Assembly: GCF_964253915.1 (NCBI RefSeq)
Contig: NZ_CAXUSG020000006.1
Location: 248,001-312,000 of the forward strand
From: Metarhizobium sp964253915
GTDB lineage: Bacteria; Pseudomonadota; Alphaproteobacteria; Rhizobiales; Rhizobiaceae
Direction: 5' to 3'
DNA: 64,000 bases
Within the stretch, counting starts at the first letter, position 1; the number at the start of each line of letters is the position of its first letter. Positions 44,478-53,689 of the stretch are shown here, one piece after another. The translations under genes and the position numbers were made by a program. Below the pieces are notes generated by a model that saw only the letters and a program-made list of their open reading frames with translations, was not told where the DNA came from and ran no database searches.

Positions 44478-44816
44478 ATGGAAATCAAGACAAGCGAATA
44501 TCGGGTGTGGAGCGACGGCGCGGCGATACACTATGAGGGAACGATGCGCCTTTCCGGCACCGAAGCCTATGCCCCCATCCTGGAGCTGATGCAGGAAGTG
44601 ATGGCGTCCAAGCCGCAGACCATCCTGCTGGACCTCACCGAGCTGGAATTCCTGAACAGCTCCGGCATCAACCTGCTGGCGAAGTTCACCATCGAAGTGC
44701 GCAAGCAGCCGGGCATCGGTCTGTCGGTCAAGGGGTCGACCCGTATTCCGTGGCAGTCGAAGTCGCTGCCGAACCTGAAGAAGCTTCATCCGGCGGTTGC
44801 GCTCGTCATCGTCTGA
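44478..44816 (+). CDS. STAS-domain anti-sigma antagonist-like protein (slr1659-like)
   Basis: The 112-residue protein is a single STAS domain. The phospho-acceptor motif LEFLNSSGINLL puts Ser61/Ser62 at the standard position after a DLTELEFLNS strand. It is the last gene of the operon. ATG 44478 is chosen; a TTG at 44469 is also possible because GGAG at 44461 lies 13 bases from the ATG. Its 3' end overlaps the end of the convergent kinase gene by 11 bp, so the two units share a termination zone. Confidence 0.85.
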   Translation: MEIKTSEYRVWSDGAAIHYEGTMRLSGTEAYAPILELMQEVMASKPQTILLDLTELEFLNSSGINLLAKFTIEVRKQPGIGLSVKGSTRIPWQSKSLPNLKKLHPAVALVIV

Positions 44817-45579
44817 GGCAGATGGCGGCAAGTTCTCTTGCCGCCGGCCGGCTTTCCGGGGGGCCGAGGCCGCGTGCCAACGCAGCCACCAGATCCGGGT
44901 CCGCCTGCCGCCGGGCGGCGGCAAAATCGAATTCGAGAACGGCGCCCAGCCGTCTTTTTCGTATGATCTCCTCGCTCTCGCCGCTGAAAGGCCGTTCGCC
45001 CGTCAACAGCCAGAGCCCGACGGCCGACAACGCCCAGATATCGGCCGGTGGCCCGACCTCTCCCGACAGCTGTTCCGGTGCCATCCAGGCCGGCGTTCCG
45101 GCGAATTCGACGGCGCCGAGCGGATCGTCTGCTGTCAGCGCCGCTATGCCGAAATCGATCAGCACCGGCTCCTCGCCGCGAAACAGGATATGGCTGGGCT
45201 TGATATCGCCGTGGACCACGCCGCGGGCGTGAAGATAGGCCACGGCCTCCGCCAGCGTGCCCAGCAGCCGTCCGACGGCGTTACCGTCGCCGAACCGCGC
45301 CGCCTGTCCCGCTGCGGCTAGGGAAGGCTGCAGATATTCGAACCCCAGCCAGTCGCCGCCCTCTTCGAGGAGCACGGCAAGCTGCGGATGGCGAAGCGTC
45401 GAGGCAAGCCGTTTTTCGCGCTCGAAACGTCGGGCGCCGATTGGGTCGGCGCTTTCCGTATCTCGAAAGACATGCTTGACGACCATCGGCTGGCCAGTGG
45501 CGGACAAGGCTTCGTAGACCCGCAGCCCGCCCGCCTGCCGGAGCAGCTTGAGGCAGGCCGGCGGGCTTGTCTCCGTCAT
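44806..45579 (-). CDS. ppkA: soluble Ser/Thr protein kinase, PpkA-like, last gene of T6SS operon
   Basis: The 257-residue Hanks-type kinase has the ATP lysine in PMVVKHVF, a catalytic loop HGDIKPSHILF, the DFG motif in VLIDFGIAAL, and GTPAWMAPEQLS. The catalytic Asp and Lys of the loop are kept, but HRD is HGD and the Mg-binding Asn is replaced by His, and the glycine loop is weak, so activity may be unusual. There is no transmembrane or sensor domain, unlike long PpkA proteins of Pseudomonas. Agrobacterium PpkA phosphorylates TssL at Thr14 and activates secretion; the TssL here has a Thr at that position. It is 8 bp after the methyltransferase gene, so it belongs to the T6SS operon. Confidence 0.82.
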   Translation of the reverse strand: MTETSPPACLKLLRQAGGLRVYEALSATGQPMVVKHVFRDTESADPIGARRFEREKRLASTLRHPQLAVLLEEGGDWLGFEYLQPSLAAAGQAARFGDGNAVGRLLGTLAEAVAYLHARGVVHGDIKPSHILFRGEEPVLIDFGIAALTADDPLGAVEFAGTPAWMAPEQLSGEVGPPADIWALSAVGLWLLTGERPFSGESEEIIRKRRLGAVLEFDFAAARRQADPDLVAALARGLGPPESRPAARELAAICLRR

Positions 45580-45587
45580 CGGCGCGA

Positions 45588-47129
45588 TCAGATCGCGCCG
45601 ACGCGTTGCCAGAAGGGCAGGGCGCCGGTGAGGATGGATTCGGCGCTTTCCCGCAGGATGCGCCGGTTCTCCTCGGGATCCACCACGAATTCACCTTCCT
45701 GGCGCAGGCGGTCGCCCCGCTTTTCGAGAAGGCCCCACATGGCCTGCGTCAGGGTTTCCGTCTCCGGTGCCGTTCCGGTCACCAGCACTTCATAAGCGAG
45801 CATTTCGATCAGGCGAACCGTGACCGCGGAGCCGATTGCGACGGCGGCCATGGCGCAGATCGAGCGACCTTCGTCGGCGCAGGCGGAAAGATGCGCGAGG
45901 TTGAAGGCCCGGACCCTGGCAAGGGCGTCTTCCGAGACCGGGTTGACGACGAGCATCGCCTGGCGCGTGCCGACCATCATGCCGAGCACTTCGCGCGGCG
46001 CAGCACTTTTGGCCGCCGCGTGCGGCAGGTCGCGCAGCTCGCCGATCGTCTGCGGGCCTTCCGTCAGCGCCTCGAAGGCCGGCGTGTAGAAACCTTCGTT
46101 CAACGTCGCCTCGCCGCGCGGGATCCGCACGGTGCGGCTGATCGCCGATGGCGGAACGACCAGCGAGAGCCGCTTTTCGCTGATCCGCTGGTCCAGGCGC
46201 CGCTCCGGGATGGGCCGGGGACCGCGCATGTAGATATCGCGGCGGAACGTCCGCAGCATGAAGTAGTCGCGCGCCGTTTCGGCCACTGCGGGCGGCAGCT
46301 GGGCGAGTAGGTCGCGTTGCTCGCCGGTCAGCGAAAGGTCCGGAAAGTTTTCCAGCAGGTTGGCGGTGCCGACGAAGGACAGTTTTGCGGCGGAAAGATC
46401 CTTGGCGACATCCATCTGGAAGCAGGGTGACCAGTGTTCGTTGAGATATTCGTGCGACAGGTAGGCGAGATTGCCGTTATCCCGTTCCTTCTTGAGGCCA
46501 TCCAGCAGTTCGCTCGAAATTCCGACGGCACCGGCTTCGACGAATTGCAGCATGCGGTCCAGCGATTGCACGATCCGCCGGTCGGACCGCTCGTGTCCCA
46601 TGGTCGAAAACATCAGCAGCATACGCTGCATCGGTGTCACCGTCGCCCAGCCGGGGAGGGCATTGTAGGTCACGTAGACCAGCCCGCCGGGCTTGAGGTA
46701 ACGGTCGATGAAGCGAACGATATGCTGGCGGTTTTCCAGGCTGACCCAGCTCCAGACGCCGTGAAGCGTGATGTAGTCGAAGGCGGGCAGGTCGCTGACT
46801 TTTCCGGCGTTGAGTTCCTCGAACGAGGCTTCTTCCAGCCGGATGTTGTCGAGTTTGCCGGCATCCGCCAGGGCGCGGGCGCGGGCAATGTGGGCGGGGT
46901 TGAAATCGAAGCCCCAGACGCTGCTTGCCGGGTTGGCGGCCGCGACCACCAGCGCTGTCTCCGCAACGCCGCAGCCCAGTTCGCAATAGGTGAATGGCTG
47001 GCCCTGGGCGACCGGCGGCTCTATGCCGCGCAGCAGGCAGGTGGCATCGAGATGAACCGGTGTCTGCTCCGCGTAGAAGCCGGGCAGGTATTCGATGTCG
47101 GAAACGTAACCTTGTGTCCAGTCGTTCAT
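45588..47129 (-). CDS. SAM-dependent methyltransferase with C-terminal regulatory domain, in T6SS operon
   Basis: The 513-residue protein has a class I methyltransferase domain (about 35-185) with motif I CELGCGVAETALVVAA, acidic WGFDFNPAH and YITLHGVWSWV, then KPGGLVYVTYNALPGW (in part). Residues ~205-513 form a methyltransferase regulatory domain of the kind found in protein-lysine-like methyltransferases, ending with a helical region rich in Glu/Arg. It lies 18 bp downstream of tssG, with AGGATCC before its ATG. Methyltransferases appear in some T6SS clusters, but their target is not known. Confidence 0.82.
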   Translation of the reverse strand: MNDWTQGYVSDIEYLPGFYAEQTPVHLDATCLLRGIEPPVAQGQPFTYCELGCGVAETALVVAAANPASSVWGFDFNPAHIARARALADAGKLDNIRLEEASFEELNAGKVSDLPAFDYITLHGVWSWVSLENRQHIVRFIDRYLKPGGLVYVTYNALPGWATVTPMQRMLLMFSTMGHERSDRRIVQSLDRMLQFVEAGAVGISSELLDGLKKERDNGNLAYLSHEYLNEHWSPCFQMDVAKDLSAAKLSFVGTANLLENFPDLSLTGEQRDLLAQLPPAVAETARDYFMLRTFRRDIYMRGPRPIPERRLDQRISEKRLSLVVPPSAISRTVRIPRGEATLNEGFYTPAFEALTEGPQTIGELRDLPHAAAKSAAPREVLGMMVGTRQAMLVVNPVSEDALARVRAFNLAHLSACADEGRSICAMAAVAIGSAVTVRLIEMLAYEVLVTGTAPETETLTQAMWGLLEKRGDRLRQEGEFVVDPEENRRILRESAESILTGALPFWQRVGAI

Positions 47130-47147
47130 TGAAGGATCCTGATATGT

Positions 47148-48239
47148 CTATCGCAAATGGGGTAGGGGCTGAAATTCGGTGGTTGCGGCCTCCGTGCGCG
47201 GCTGCGGCGAGGTGAGCCAGGTATTCCAGCCGAGGCGGCTGGCGGTCGGGCTCTGGCTGTCCGCTTCGAGCTGCAGGTTCGGCACCTCGGCCGCCTTGAG
47301 TTCGAGGCGGATGCGGAAAACCTTGTCCGGGCCGAGCGCGTTGGCGGCGACATCGCTCAGGAGCTGCGAACGGTCGCCATCCGGCAGCAGGGAGCGAAAA
47401 TCCCGGTAGGTGAGTGCCTGCACGCAGATCAGCACGGTGGAACGGATGTCGAATGTGCGTTCGCCGATCACCAGGTCGTCGCCAAGGCGCGCGAAAGCGC
47501 CGTCGCGGTCGTCGCGATGCGGCAGGCGGCTGCGGTCGGCAGGTGCGATCGCCAGCCATTCGCCGTGAAACTGCTCGATCTTCAACTGGTGGCCGAGCGT
47601 GCCCGACAGGGCCCTTTCGATGGCCATGGCCGAGCGGCCCTGGCGCCCGAGAAGCCCGCCGAAGAACACGAAGGTGGAATCCGGGGCGGCGGTGCGGTTG
47701 GCGGTGGAGGGCAGGCCGAGCCCGACGATCGATTTCAGCGCATGGTCGATCGGCTGGCTGGTTGCCAGCATCGTGGCGCGTTGGCGCTCGACGCTGATAC
47801 GATATTTCGCCCAGGCGCTGTAGAGCAGGCCGGCGAGCCGATTGTTGAACAGGTCGAAGAATTCCCGCAGCGCCATGTTGCGTTCACGCACGCTGACCTG
47901 CACCAGCTCGCTCAGGGCATGCGGCAGGACGCCGGAGGGGCCTGTCAGCCCGACGATGGTCTGCGTCAGTTCGACGGGACCGCCGCCGCGCGGCCGGCGG
48001 ACGGACGTGACTTCGGCTGCGGCGAAACCGAGCGGCACCGCCGAGCGGATGTTGAGGGCGGCGTTGGTCGGATCGACGCCTTGTCCCACCGGATCGACCG
48101 GCGGTAATCCGAGCCGGTGGCTTTCTCGCGCCGCCATCGCCTCGATCAGCCGGATCGCCTGAAACAGTTCGTAGAGCTGCGGCTGCTCGAAGAGGTCGGC
48201 CTCTAGAGAAGTGCGCGGTCGCCGGCGCGTGCTGGCCAT
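47148..48239 (-). CDS. tssG: T6SS baseplate subunit TssG
   Basis: TssG joins TssF and TssE in the baseplate wedge. The 363-residue protein shows the family features RLIEAMAARE, SVRERNMALREFFDLFNNRL (in part), and the C-terminal IEQFHGEWLAIAPADRSRLP (in part). Its start overlaps the tssF end by 37 bp; the first ATG at 48239 is kept because it matches the usual N-terminus. It sits between tssF and the methyltransferase in the operon. Confidence 0.92.
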   Translation of the reverse strand: MASTRRRPRTSLEADLFEQPQLYELFQAIRLIEAMAARESHRLGLPPVDPVGQGVDPTNAALNIRSAVPLGFAAAEVTSVRRPRGGGPVELTQTIVGLTGPSGVLPHALSELVQVSVRERNMALREFFDLFNNRLAGLLYSAWAKYRISVERQRATMLATSQPIDHALKSIVGLGLPSTANRTAAPDSTFVFFGGLLGRQGRSAMAIERALSGTLGHQLKIEQFHGEWLAIAPADRSRLPHRDDRDGAFARLGDDLVIGERTFDIRSTVLICVQALTYRDFRSLLPDGDRSQLLSDVAANALGPDKVFRIRLELKAAEVPNLQLEADSQSPTASRLGWNTWLTSPQPRTEAATTEFQPLPHLR

Positions 48240-50038
48240 GTCTTCAAAATCCCGGTGCGGCCTTTCACCAGTGCGGTGAGGCGTGAGAAAGAATTGACGC
48301 TGGCGTAAAGCCCCAGGAAGCGCTCCAGCACGCTTGCCATGAGATAGACGCCGTTGCCGGAAAAATTCGGCTCGTCGAAGGTGATGTTGACATCGATGCC
48401 GCGGCAGAAGGCACTCTGCCCCTGGCTGCGGACGCGGGCCGTGCCGCTTTTCGAGGAAAGGCCGACGATGCCGTCGATCAGTGCCCGCGTCTCCGCGGAA
48501 TCGCGGAAATCGTAGAGCAGCAGGATTTCGCGCAGGGCTTCGATGCCGCCGTCAGACACCAGCGACAGGTGGTTGAGCGACAGGTGCGAAATGAGCCGCC
48601 AACGGCCGCCCTGGCCGAACAGCGGCCGCAATGTCGAGGTCGGCGCCGTCAAGAGCCGCATCGATTTCACCATCGGCATCGGCTCGACCATGCGCAGTTG
48701 CGGCTGGCCGCCGCCGAAAGGCAGTCGCTCCGGCCGGTTACGGTTGAGGCACAGCGTCTCGATCGCCAGCACCTCGTCGGCCGGCACGCTGGCGCGAAAA
48801 TCCGGATCGGCGAGCGAGATATAGACCTCGCTGCCCGGATTTTCCGCGGCCGCCGCCTCACGGCGCGACAGCCACCAGATCTCGTCCTTCCTGCCTTCCT
48901 TGAGGCGGTCGGCGCCGGCGGCATGCTCGACGCTGTAGAAACGGTGCATGTCGTTCTGATTGCCGTCGGAATCGATCGAGGTGACCGATTCGATGCTGTA
49001 GACCTCCAGCGCCTGCGGCCTGCGGCTATCGGCGACCACGCGGTATTCAGGGCTTTTCTGGTTGAGCGTGATCGGCTCTGCCGTTTGCGGAAACAGGTTG
49101 ACGACCGGGACGCATCCGAGCGCAAAGGCCGCCGCCGTCAGCGAGCGTTCGAGGCTCGGCGAGGGGCGGTTGAGGTAGACGAAGACGTCGAGCGTCCGCC
49201 CCTTGCGTGCCAGGCGTTCCCGCGCCGGGAAGGCGAGATCGACGAACAGGAACTTTTCCGGAAAGGCGAAATATTCCGTCAGGATCCGGTACCCGAGATG
49301 TGATGCCTGCGGATAGGGCAACAGCCCCTCGTTCTCCTCGAAGCCGCCGGGCGAAAAGGCGCTGCCATCGAGAAAGACCGGATCGGGGTCGTTGGCGCCT
49401 TCGGCAAAAGCCACGGCGATCGCATCGTTGAGCAGCAATTCGTAGAGGGGATAGACGAGCTGCGGCTGGCCCCGGAGGAAGAAGCGCAGCGATTGCGGGC
49501 TGTGGGTGGCGAAACTGCCGTCCGGCACAGACACGTCCAGCGTCAGGCGCAGGCAGGCGGTGGCGTTGAGTGCCCGCGTCGTTTCCGGCGCGGTGATCGG
49601 CCGGCCGGTCAGGGTGGCGGAGCGGATGGTGATCGGATGCAGCGCCACATCGAAGGCGGTGCGGAAGCGGCAGCGTTCGCCATCGACCTGTTCCGTATCG
49701 ATCAGCGTCTTGGCCGGAACGTGGTAGACATCCTGCAGTTCCTGCTTCGGGTCCATCTGCAGGATCGACATCGACGGGATCGGCCGGTCGAGATGTGGAT
49801 AGAGGATGCCGAGCATGGCATTGGTCAGCTCGGGAAAATCGTCGTCCATCTTCTGCCGCACGCGGGCGGTCAGATAGGCGAAGGCTTCGATCAGGCGGCC
49901 GACATGCGGGTCCTCGATCGCATCTTCCGAAAGGCGCAGGCGGCCGGCGATGCGCGGGTTCTCGCTGGCGAAAGCCGCCGCCGCGCGCCGGATGTTCAGC
50001 AATTCCCGGTTATAGTGAACCAGCAGGTCATCGGACAT
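48203..50038 (-). CDS. tssF: T6SS baseplate subunit TssF
   Basis: TssF is the large wedge protein of the T6SS baseplate. The 611-residue product begins LLVHYNRELLNIRRAAAAFA (in part), the standard TssF N-terminus, with PRIAGRLRLSEDAIEDPHVG (in part) and the FLVDLAFPARE-like middle and SLNHLSLV near the end. Length is normal (~600). It precedes tssG with a 37-bp overlap and follows tssM after 141 bp containing a hairpin. Confidence 0.95.
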   Translation of the reverse strand: MSDDLLVHYNRELLNIRRAAAAFASENPRIAGRLRLSEDAIEDPHVGRLIEAFAYLTARVRQKMDDDFPELTNAMLGILYPHLDRPIPSMSILQMDPKQELQDVYHVPAKTLIDTEQVDGERCRFRTAFDVALHPITIRSATLTGRPITAPETTRALNATACLRLTLDVSVPDGSFATHSPQSLRFFLRGQPQLVYPLYELLLNDAIAVAFAEGANDPDPVFLDGSAFSPGGFEENEGLLPYPQASHLGYRILTEYFAFPEKFLFVDLAFPARERLARKGRTLDVFVYLNRPSPSLERSLTAAAFALGCVPVVNLFPQTAEPITLNQKSPEYRVVADSRRPQALEVYSIESVTSIDSDGNQNDMHRFYSVEHAAGADRLKEGRKDEIWWLSRREAAAAENPGSEVYISLADPDFRASVPADEVLAIETLCLNRNRPERLPFGGGQPQLRMVEPMPMVKSMRLLTAPTSTLRPLFGQGGRWRLISHLSLNHLSLVSDGGIEALREILLLYDFRDSAETRALIDGIVGLSSKSGTARVRSQGQSAFCRGIDVNITFDEPNFSGNGVYLMASVLERFLGLYASVNSFSRLTALVKGRTGILKTWPARAGDRALL

Positions 50039-50179
50039 GGGCCGGGCTCATTCCTCTCTGTCACGGCGCACGGCCTCGATGCCGCGGCGCTGGTCTCTTT
50101 ACGGACATTGGCGGAAGAATTTCCGCCAAGTCAAGGCGATCAAATCAAGGCGATTTCGGCCATGGATATGCGCCGCCGG
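50039..50179. promoter_or_regulatory. tssM-tssF intercistronic region with 9-bp hairpin
   Basis: TTGGCGGAA (50108-50116) and TTCCGCCAA (50121-50129) form a perfect 9-bp stem with a 4-base loop. Beside it TCAAGGCGAT occurs twice in direct repeat (50131-50140 and 50145-50154). No T-run follows on the minus strand. It could be an mRNA-processing or attenuation site in the middle of the T6SS operon. Confidence 0.5.
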
Positions 50180-53100
50180 TCACAGGACCGGGCAGCTGTA
50201 ATCGGCGAGAATATCGCGGGCAAAGGGGTTGCGGGTCGGCGGCGCGGCGAGCCGCAGCAGAACCTGCCGGCTGCCGACGCGGAACTGGTAGGTAACGATA
50301 TCGGTCGGGCTCTTTTCCAGCATACGGCCGAGCTTGAGCAGTCGGAACAGCGCCCAGGCGCCCTGCCGCGAAACGATGTTCCGTTCGCCTTCCAGCTCCG
50401 GCATCATCGATATGTTGGCGCCGACGGAGATGTTTTCCGATGGCCACTGATATTGCGTGTCGACCGGCGGACCGTGATTGTAGAGCAGGGCGGGACCGCC
50501 GATGTCGAGAACGAAGGCGCGGGCGCGCATGTCGAGCTTGCCCGGCGTGATGGTGAACTGCACCGAGGGCTTTTCCTGCTCGCCGAAATAGATCGTCGTG
50601 ACGTTGTCGGCCTTTTCAAGCTCGGCCAGGATCTTGTCGTCGTAGCCCAGCCCGATCTGCTGCCCGGTCTTCCAGCGCCACGGCCGCGTCGACGAGTCGA
50701 TGAACGGCTTGAGATAATTCTCGCGGAAGCCGGCAATGGCGCCTTTCGGGCCGAACAGCCGGGCGAAATCCTCCAGCGACGTGTCGTTGATGCTGTTGGG
50801 ATCGAAGGGATAACGCGCCGTCGTGGTCGCCTCGCAGAGCGGCAGCACTGTCGTCTTCCAGATCTGCGACAGGCGCTCGCGCGAACTGCCGCCGGTAATG
50901 GCCGCCACCTGCGCCATGATGCGGGCAAACAGCGGCTGCAGCGATGCCGGCAGCTCGCCGTTGCGCTCGGAAAGCTGGTTGAGCAGCGTCTGCGGCTCGG
51001 CGCCGAGTTCCAGCACGTCGTTGCCGGTCGCGACGTGGTTGAGCATCCGGTAGAGCGGCTGCATCGCCACCAGCATGGCATCCACCGGTGCCTGCTGGCC
51101 TTCCGGCGCGGTCACGGCATTGCGGAAGGATTTGTAGTGTTCCGCTATGGTCTTGGCGACATTGACGACGCGGCGGGGCTGCAAGGCCGTATTGACCTGC
51201 GCGGACTTGGCGGCGGCACCGGGGATGGCATCGAGCACCGTCGTCGAGGCTGCTTCCAGATCGGTTTCCGCGGCAATGGCGGTGACGAGTTCCTTCACCG
51301 GCGACGGGTTGCCGGTGATGATTGCCATCGAGCGGGCCACTTCGCTGGCTGCCGTTCCGCCGCCGAGGCTGAGATCCGACAGCAGCGTGTCCCATTGGGT
51401 GATGTAGTCGACGCGGTAGAGATCGAGCAGGCCGTCGCGAATGCGTGCCGCCTCACGTTCCTGCTCGACGAGATTATCGGCCGTGCCCATGGCCCAGAGG
51501 TCGTCGGCAATGCGCCGCGCCACCCGGTTGGCGGTGCCGAGCATCACGTCCTTCAGCCCGTTGCGGGTATAGATGCCGGGGATCCCGTCCCACAGGCTGC
51601 CATTGTTGGCGCGCGCCAGCGCCTGCGGCCCCTGCAGGCCCATGTGATCGACAGGTCGCCAGATCGGCAGTTGCTGGACCTCGGAAACGGCCAGCACGTT
51701 GTCGTAGGCAAGCCGGGCGAGCGTATAATCGGCGATGCGGCGGCGGGCGCGATCGACAAGTGCCAGGTCGGCGGGCGGTGCCGTGACCGTCGTGCCGGCA
51801 AGTGCTGCGAAATGCGCCGAGATGCGTCGGTCGATATCGGCATTGCGCTCGTAGGTCAGCCAGTTGGCAGCGAAATCGGGGCTGATCAGGGCGGCCGTTT
51901 CCTGGTCCGTCGGGCGTGTCCCGGTCAGCATCAGGTAGAATTTCAGCTGCTGGAAGCGCAACGCCGCCGGCGTGGCCGGATTGTCCAGCCCGTCGCGCAG
52001 ATACGCCCAGACGAAGGGGAAAAACAGGTTGGCCAGGGCGCGGTCGTAGGCCTCGCTGGAGGCTTGGCGCACCGAGCCGGTGGTGTAGAGGCCGAAAGTG
52101 GTGCTGCGCGGCACTTCCTGCGACAGCGTCCGCAACCGGTCGAGCACGTTGAGTACCGGCTCGAATTTCGTCGGGATCTTGCCGTCGGGTGTCGCCTCGG
52201 TGATGTTGGCGTGGGTGACGGTGACGTGTTCGTCGATGCGCGCCGTATAGGCCCGGCCTTCGCTGAAACCCAGCCACCAGATGCCGAGCAGCACCAGCAG
52301 GGTGATGAACAGCACGATGTTGGCCGCCACGTCCTGCAGGCGCGTCACCAGCAGGGCCGGCTTGGTCAGGCCGCTGAGATTGGCCTCGGGAATGATGACG
52401 TCGCGAAAAAGGCCGGTGAGGAAGAACGGACGGGTGCGCCGCACCCCGACATCCTGCGGCAGCGCCAGACCGCCACGCCGCTGGCCGAAACTCGTCGACA
52501 GCGACTGGCCGAGCAGGTCGGAAAACTCGCCGGACTGGTTGGTGCTGGTGAAGAACAGGCCGCGAATATTCGGCGCCTGGCCGAAACGATGCGTCGAGGC
52601 GAGGTGCTGCAGCAGCGGTTCGAGCCTGGCCTGCAGCAGCGCGAACTGGCCGGTGAACTCAAAGATCCGCCGGCGGCGGAGTTCGTCCGGCTCCTCCTGC
52701 ATCCGCAGAAACTGCTGCTGCGAAAAGCGCTCGATGATGCTGGAAAAACCGTTGGCAAAGCTGCCGCTGGCACTGGCGCCATCGACGGAGCGCAGCGCCG
52801 ACAGCGGCACGCCGAGCACAGAGGTGCGTTCTTCTGCCGTCAGGCTTTCGAAAAACTCCTCGAAGCCGACGACGAGATCGAGCTTGTTGACCAGCAGATA
52901 AACCGGCGCCACGGTCCGCAGCCGGGTGATGGTCTCGTCCAGCCGCTTGCGGATGGCGGCGGCATAGTCGGTGATCTGCTCTTCCTGCATCGCCAGCAGT
53001 TCTTCGGTGCTGGTGACGACGAGAATGCCGTTGATCGGCTGCTGGGCGCGCTGCCGCTTGATGTAGTCGAGCATGCGCTGCCAGAGCAGCGCCAGGCGTC

Positions 53101-53689
53101 TTTCCGGCTGGGTCAGGAATGCGCCGGGAAATTCCGCAAACACGGCGCGATCGGTGATGTGAAAATGCACGGTGCCGGCAACCGATGGCGAGGCGGTCTC
53201 GAAAGGCAAGGCAAGGCCGCTTGCCCGGACGACGCTCGTCTTGCCGGCGCTGTCGTTGCCGAGGACGACGTACCAGGGAAGCGAATAGCGGGCGCTGACG
53301 AACAGGCTGCCGCGCCCCTTGCGCAGGAACTGCACGACGGTGCGAACCGCTTCCCGGAATGCGGAGATTTCCGCGTCGAGTGCGGCTCCTTCCTTTTCCT
53401 CGGCAACTTCCGTTTCTTCCTGCTGCTTGCGGAGCGCCGCCAGCATCGAGGTTTCTTCGCTGCTGCGCACGGTGCGGAAGAACAGGCTGCCGATGCCCCA
53501 GAGAAGGGCGATGAACAGCAGGCAGGCGAGCCTGACCGAAACAGGACCGAGCGGCTGGAAATCGCCGAAGGCGATCAGCGGTCCGAGGAACCAGATCAGC
53601 AGCGCCAGCGCTATCAGGCCAAGGGATATCAGCACCCCCGGGCGACGCAACGTGTTGCCCAGCCATCTGATGAGCTTGCGCGGGCTCAC
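50180..53689 (-). CDS. tssM: T6SS membrane-complex protein TssM (IcmF), full length
   Basis: TssM spans the inner membrane and links TssL to the TssJ lipoprotein. The 1169-residue protein has two N-terminal helices (about 14-37 and 47-67), a cytoplasmic NTPase-like domain with Walker A GNDSAGKTSV near 140-150, a third membrane helix (about 463-482), and a long periplasmic part ending in the TssJ-contacting beta domain with VGSRQVLLRLAAPPTRNPF (in part). Length matches usual TssM proteins. Its start overlaps the stop of the shorter IcmF gene by 4 bases. It is the second of two tandem IcmF-type genes. Confidence 0.93.
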   Translation of the reverse strand: MSPRKLIRWLGNTLRRPGVLISLGLIALALLIWFLGPLIAFGDFQPLGPVSVRLACLLFIALLWGIGSLFFRTVRSSEETSMLAALRKQQEETEVAEEKEGAALDAEISAFREAVRTVVQFLRKGRGSLFVSARYSLPWYVVLGNDSAGKTSVVRASGLALPFETASPSVAGTVHFHITDRAVFAEFPGAFLTQPERRLALLWQRMLDYIKRQRAQQPINGILVVTSTEELLAMQEEQITDYAAAIRKRLDETITRLRTVAPVYLLVNKLDLVVGFEEFFESLTAEERTSVLGVPLSALRSVDGASASGSFANGFSSIIERFSQQQFLRMQEEPDELRRRRIFEFTGQFALLQARLEPLLQHLASTHRFGQAPNIRGLFFTSTNQSGEFSDLLGQSLSTSFGQRRGGLALPQDVGVRRTRPFFLTGLFRDVIIPEANLSGLTKPALLVTRLQDVAANIVLFITLLVLLGIWWLGFSEGRAYTARIDEHVTVTHANITEATPDGKIPTKFEPVLNVLDRLRTLSQEVPRSTTFGLYTTGSVRQASSEAYDRALANLFFPFVWAYLRDGLDNPATPAALRFQQLKFYLMLTGTRPTDQETAALISPDFAANWLTYERNADIDRRISAHFAALAGTTVTAPPADLALVDRARRRIADYTLARLAYDNVLAVSEVQQLPIWRPVDHMGLQGPQALARANNGSLWDGIPGIYTRNGLKDVMLGTANRVARRIADDLWAMGTADNLVEQEREAARIRDGLLDLYRVDYITQWDTLLSDLSLGGGTAASEVARSMAIITGNPSPVKELVTAIAAETDLEAASTTVLDAIPGAAAKSAQVNTALQPRRVVNVAKTIAEHYKSFRNAVTAPEGQQAPVDAMLVAMQPLYRMLNHVATGNDVLELGAEPQTLLNQLSERNGELPASLQPLFARIMAQVAAITGGSSRERLSQIWKTTVLPLCEATTTARYPFDPNSINDTSLEDFARLFGPKGAIAGFRENYLKPFIDSSTRPWRWKTGQQIGLGYDDKILAELEKADNVTTIYFGEQEKPSVQFTITPGKLDMRARAFVLDIGGPALLYNHGPPVDTQYQWPSENISVGANISMMPELEGERNIVSRQGAWALFRLLKLGRMLEKSPTDIVTYQFRVGSRQVLLRLAAPPTRNPFARDILADYSCPVL

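Noticed and set aside
53686..53689. Frameshift splitting one tssM into two genes
   Set aside because: Both proteins have their own complete N-terminal helices and Walker A motif, so these are tandem paralogues and not two halves of one gene.
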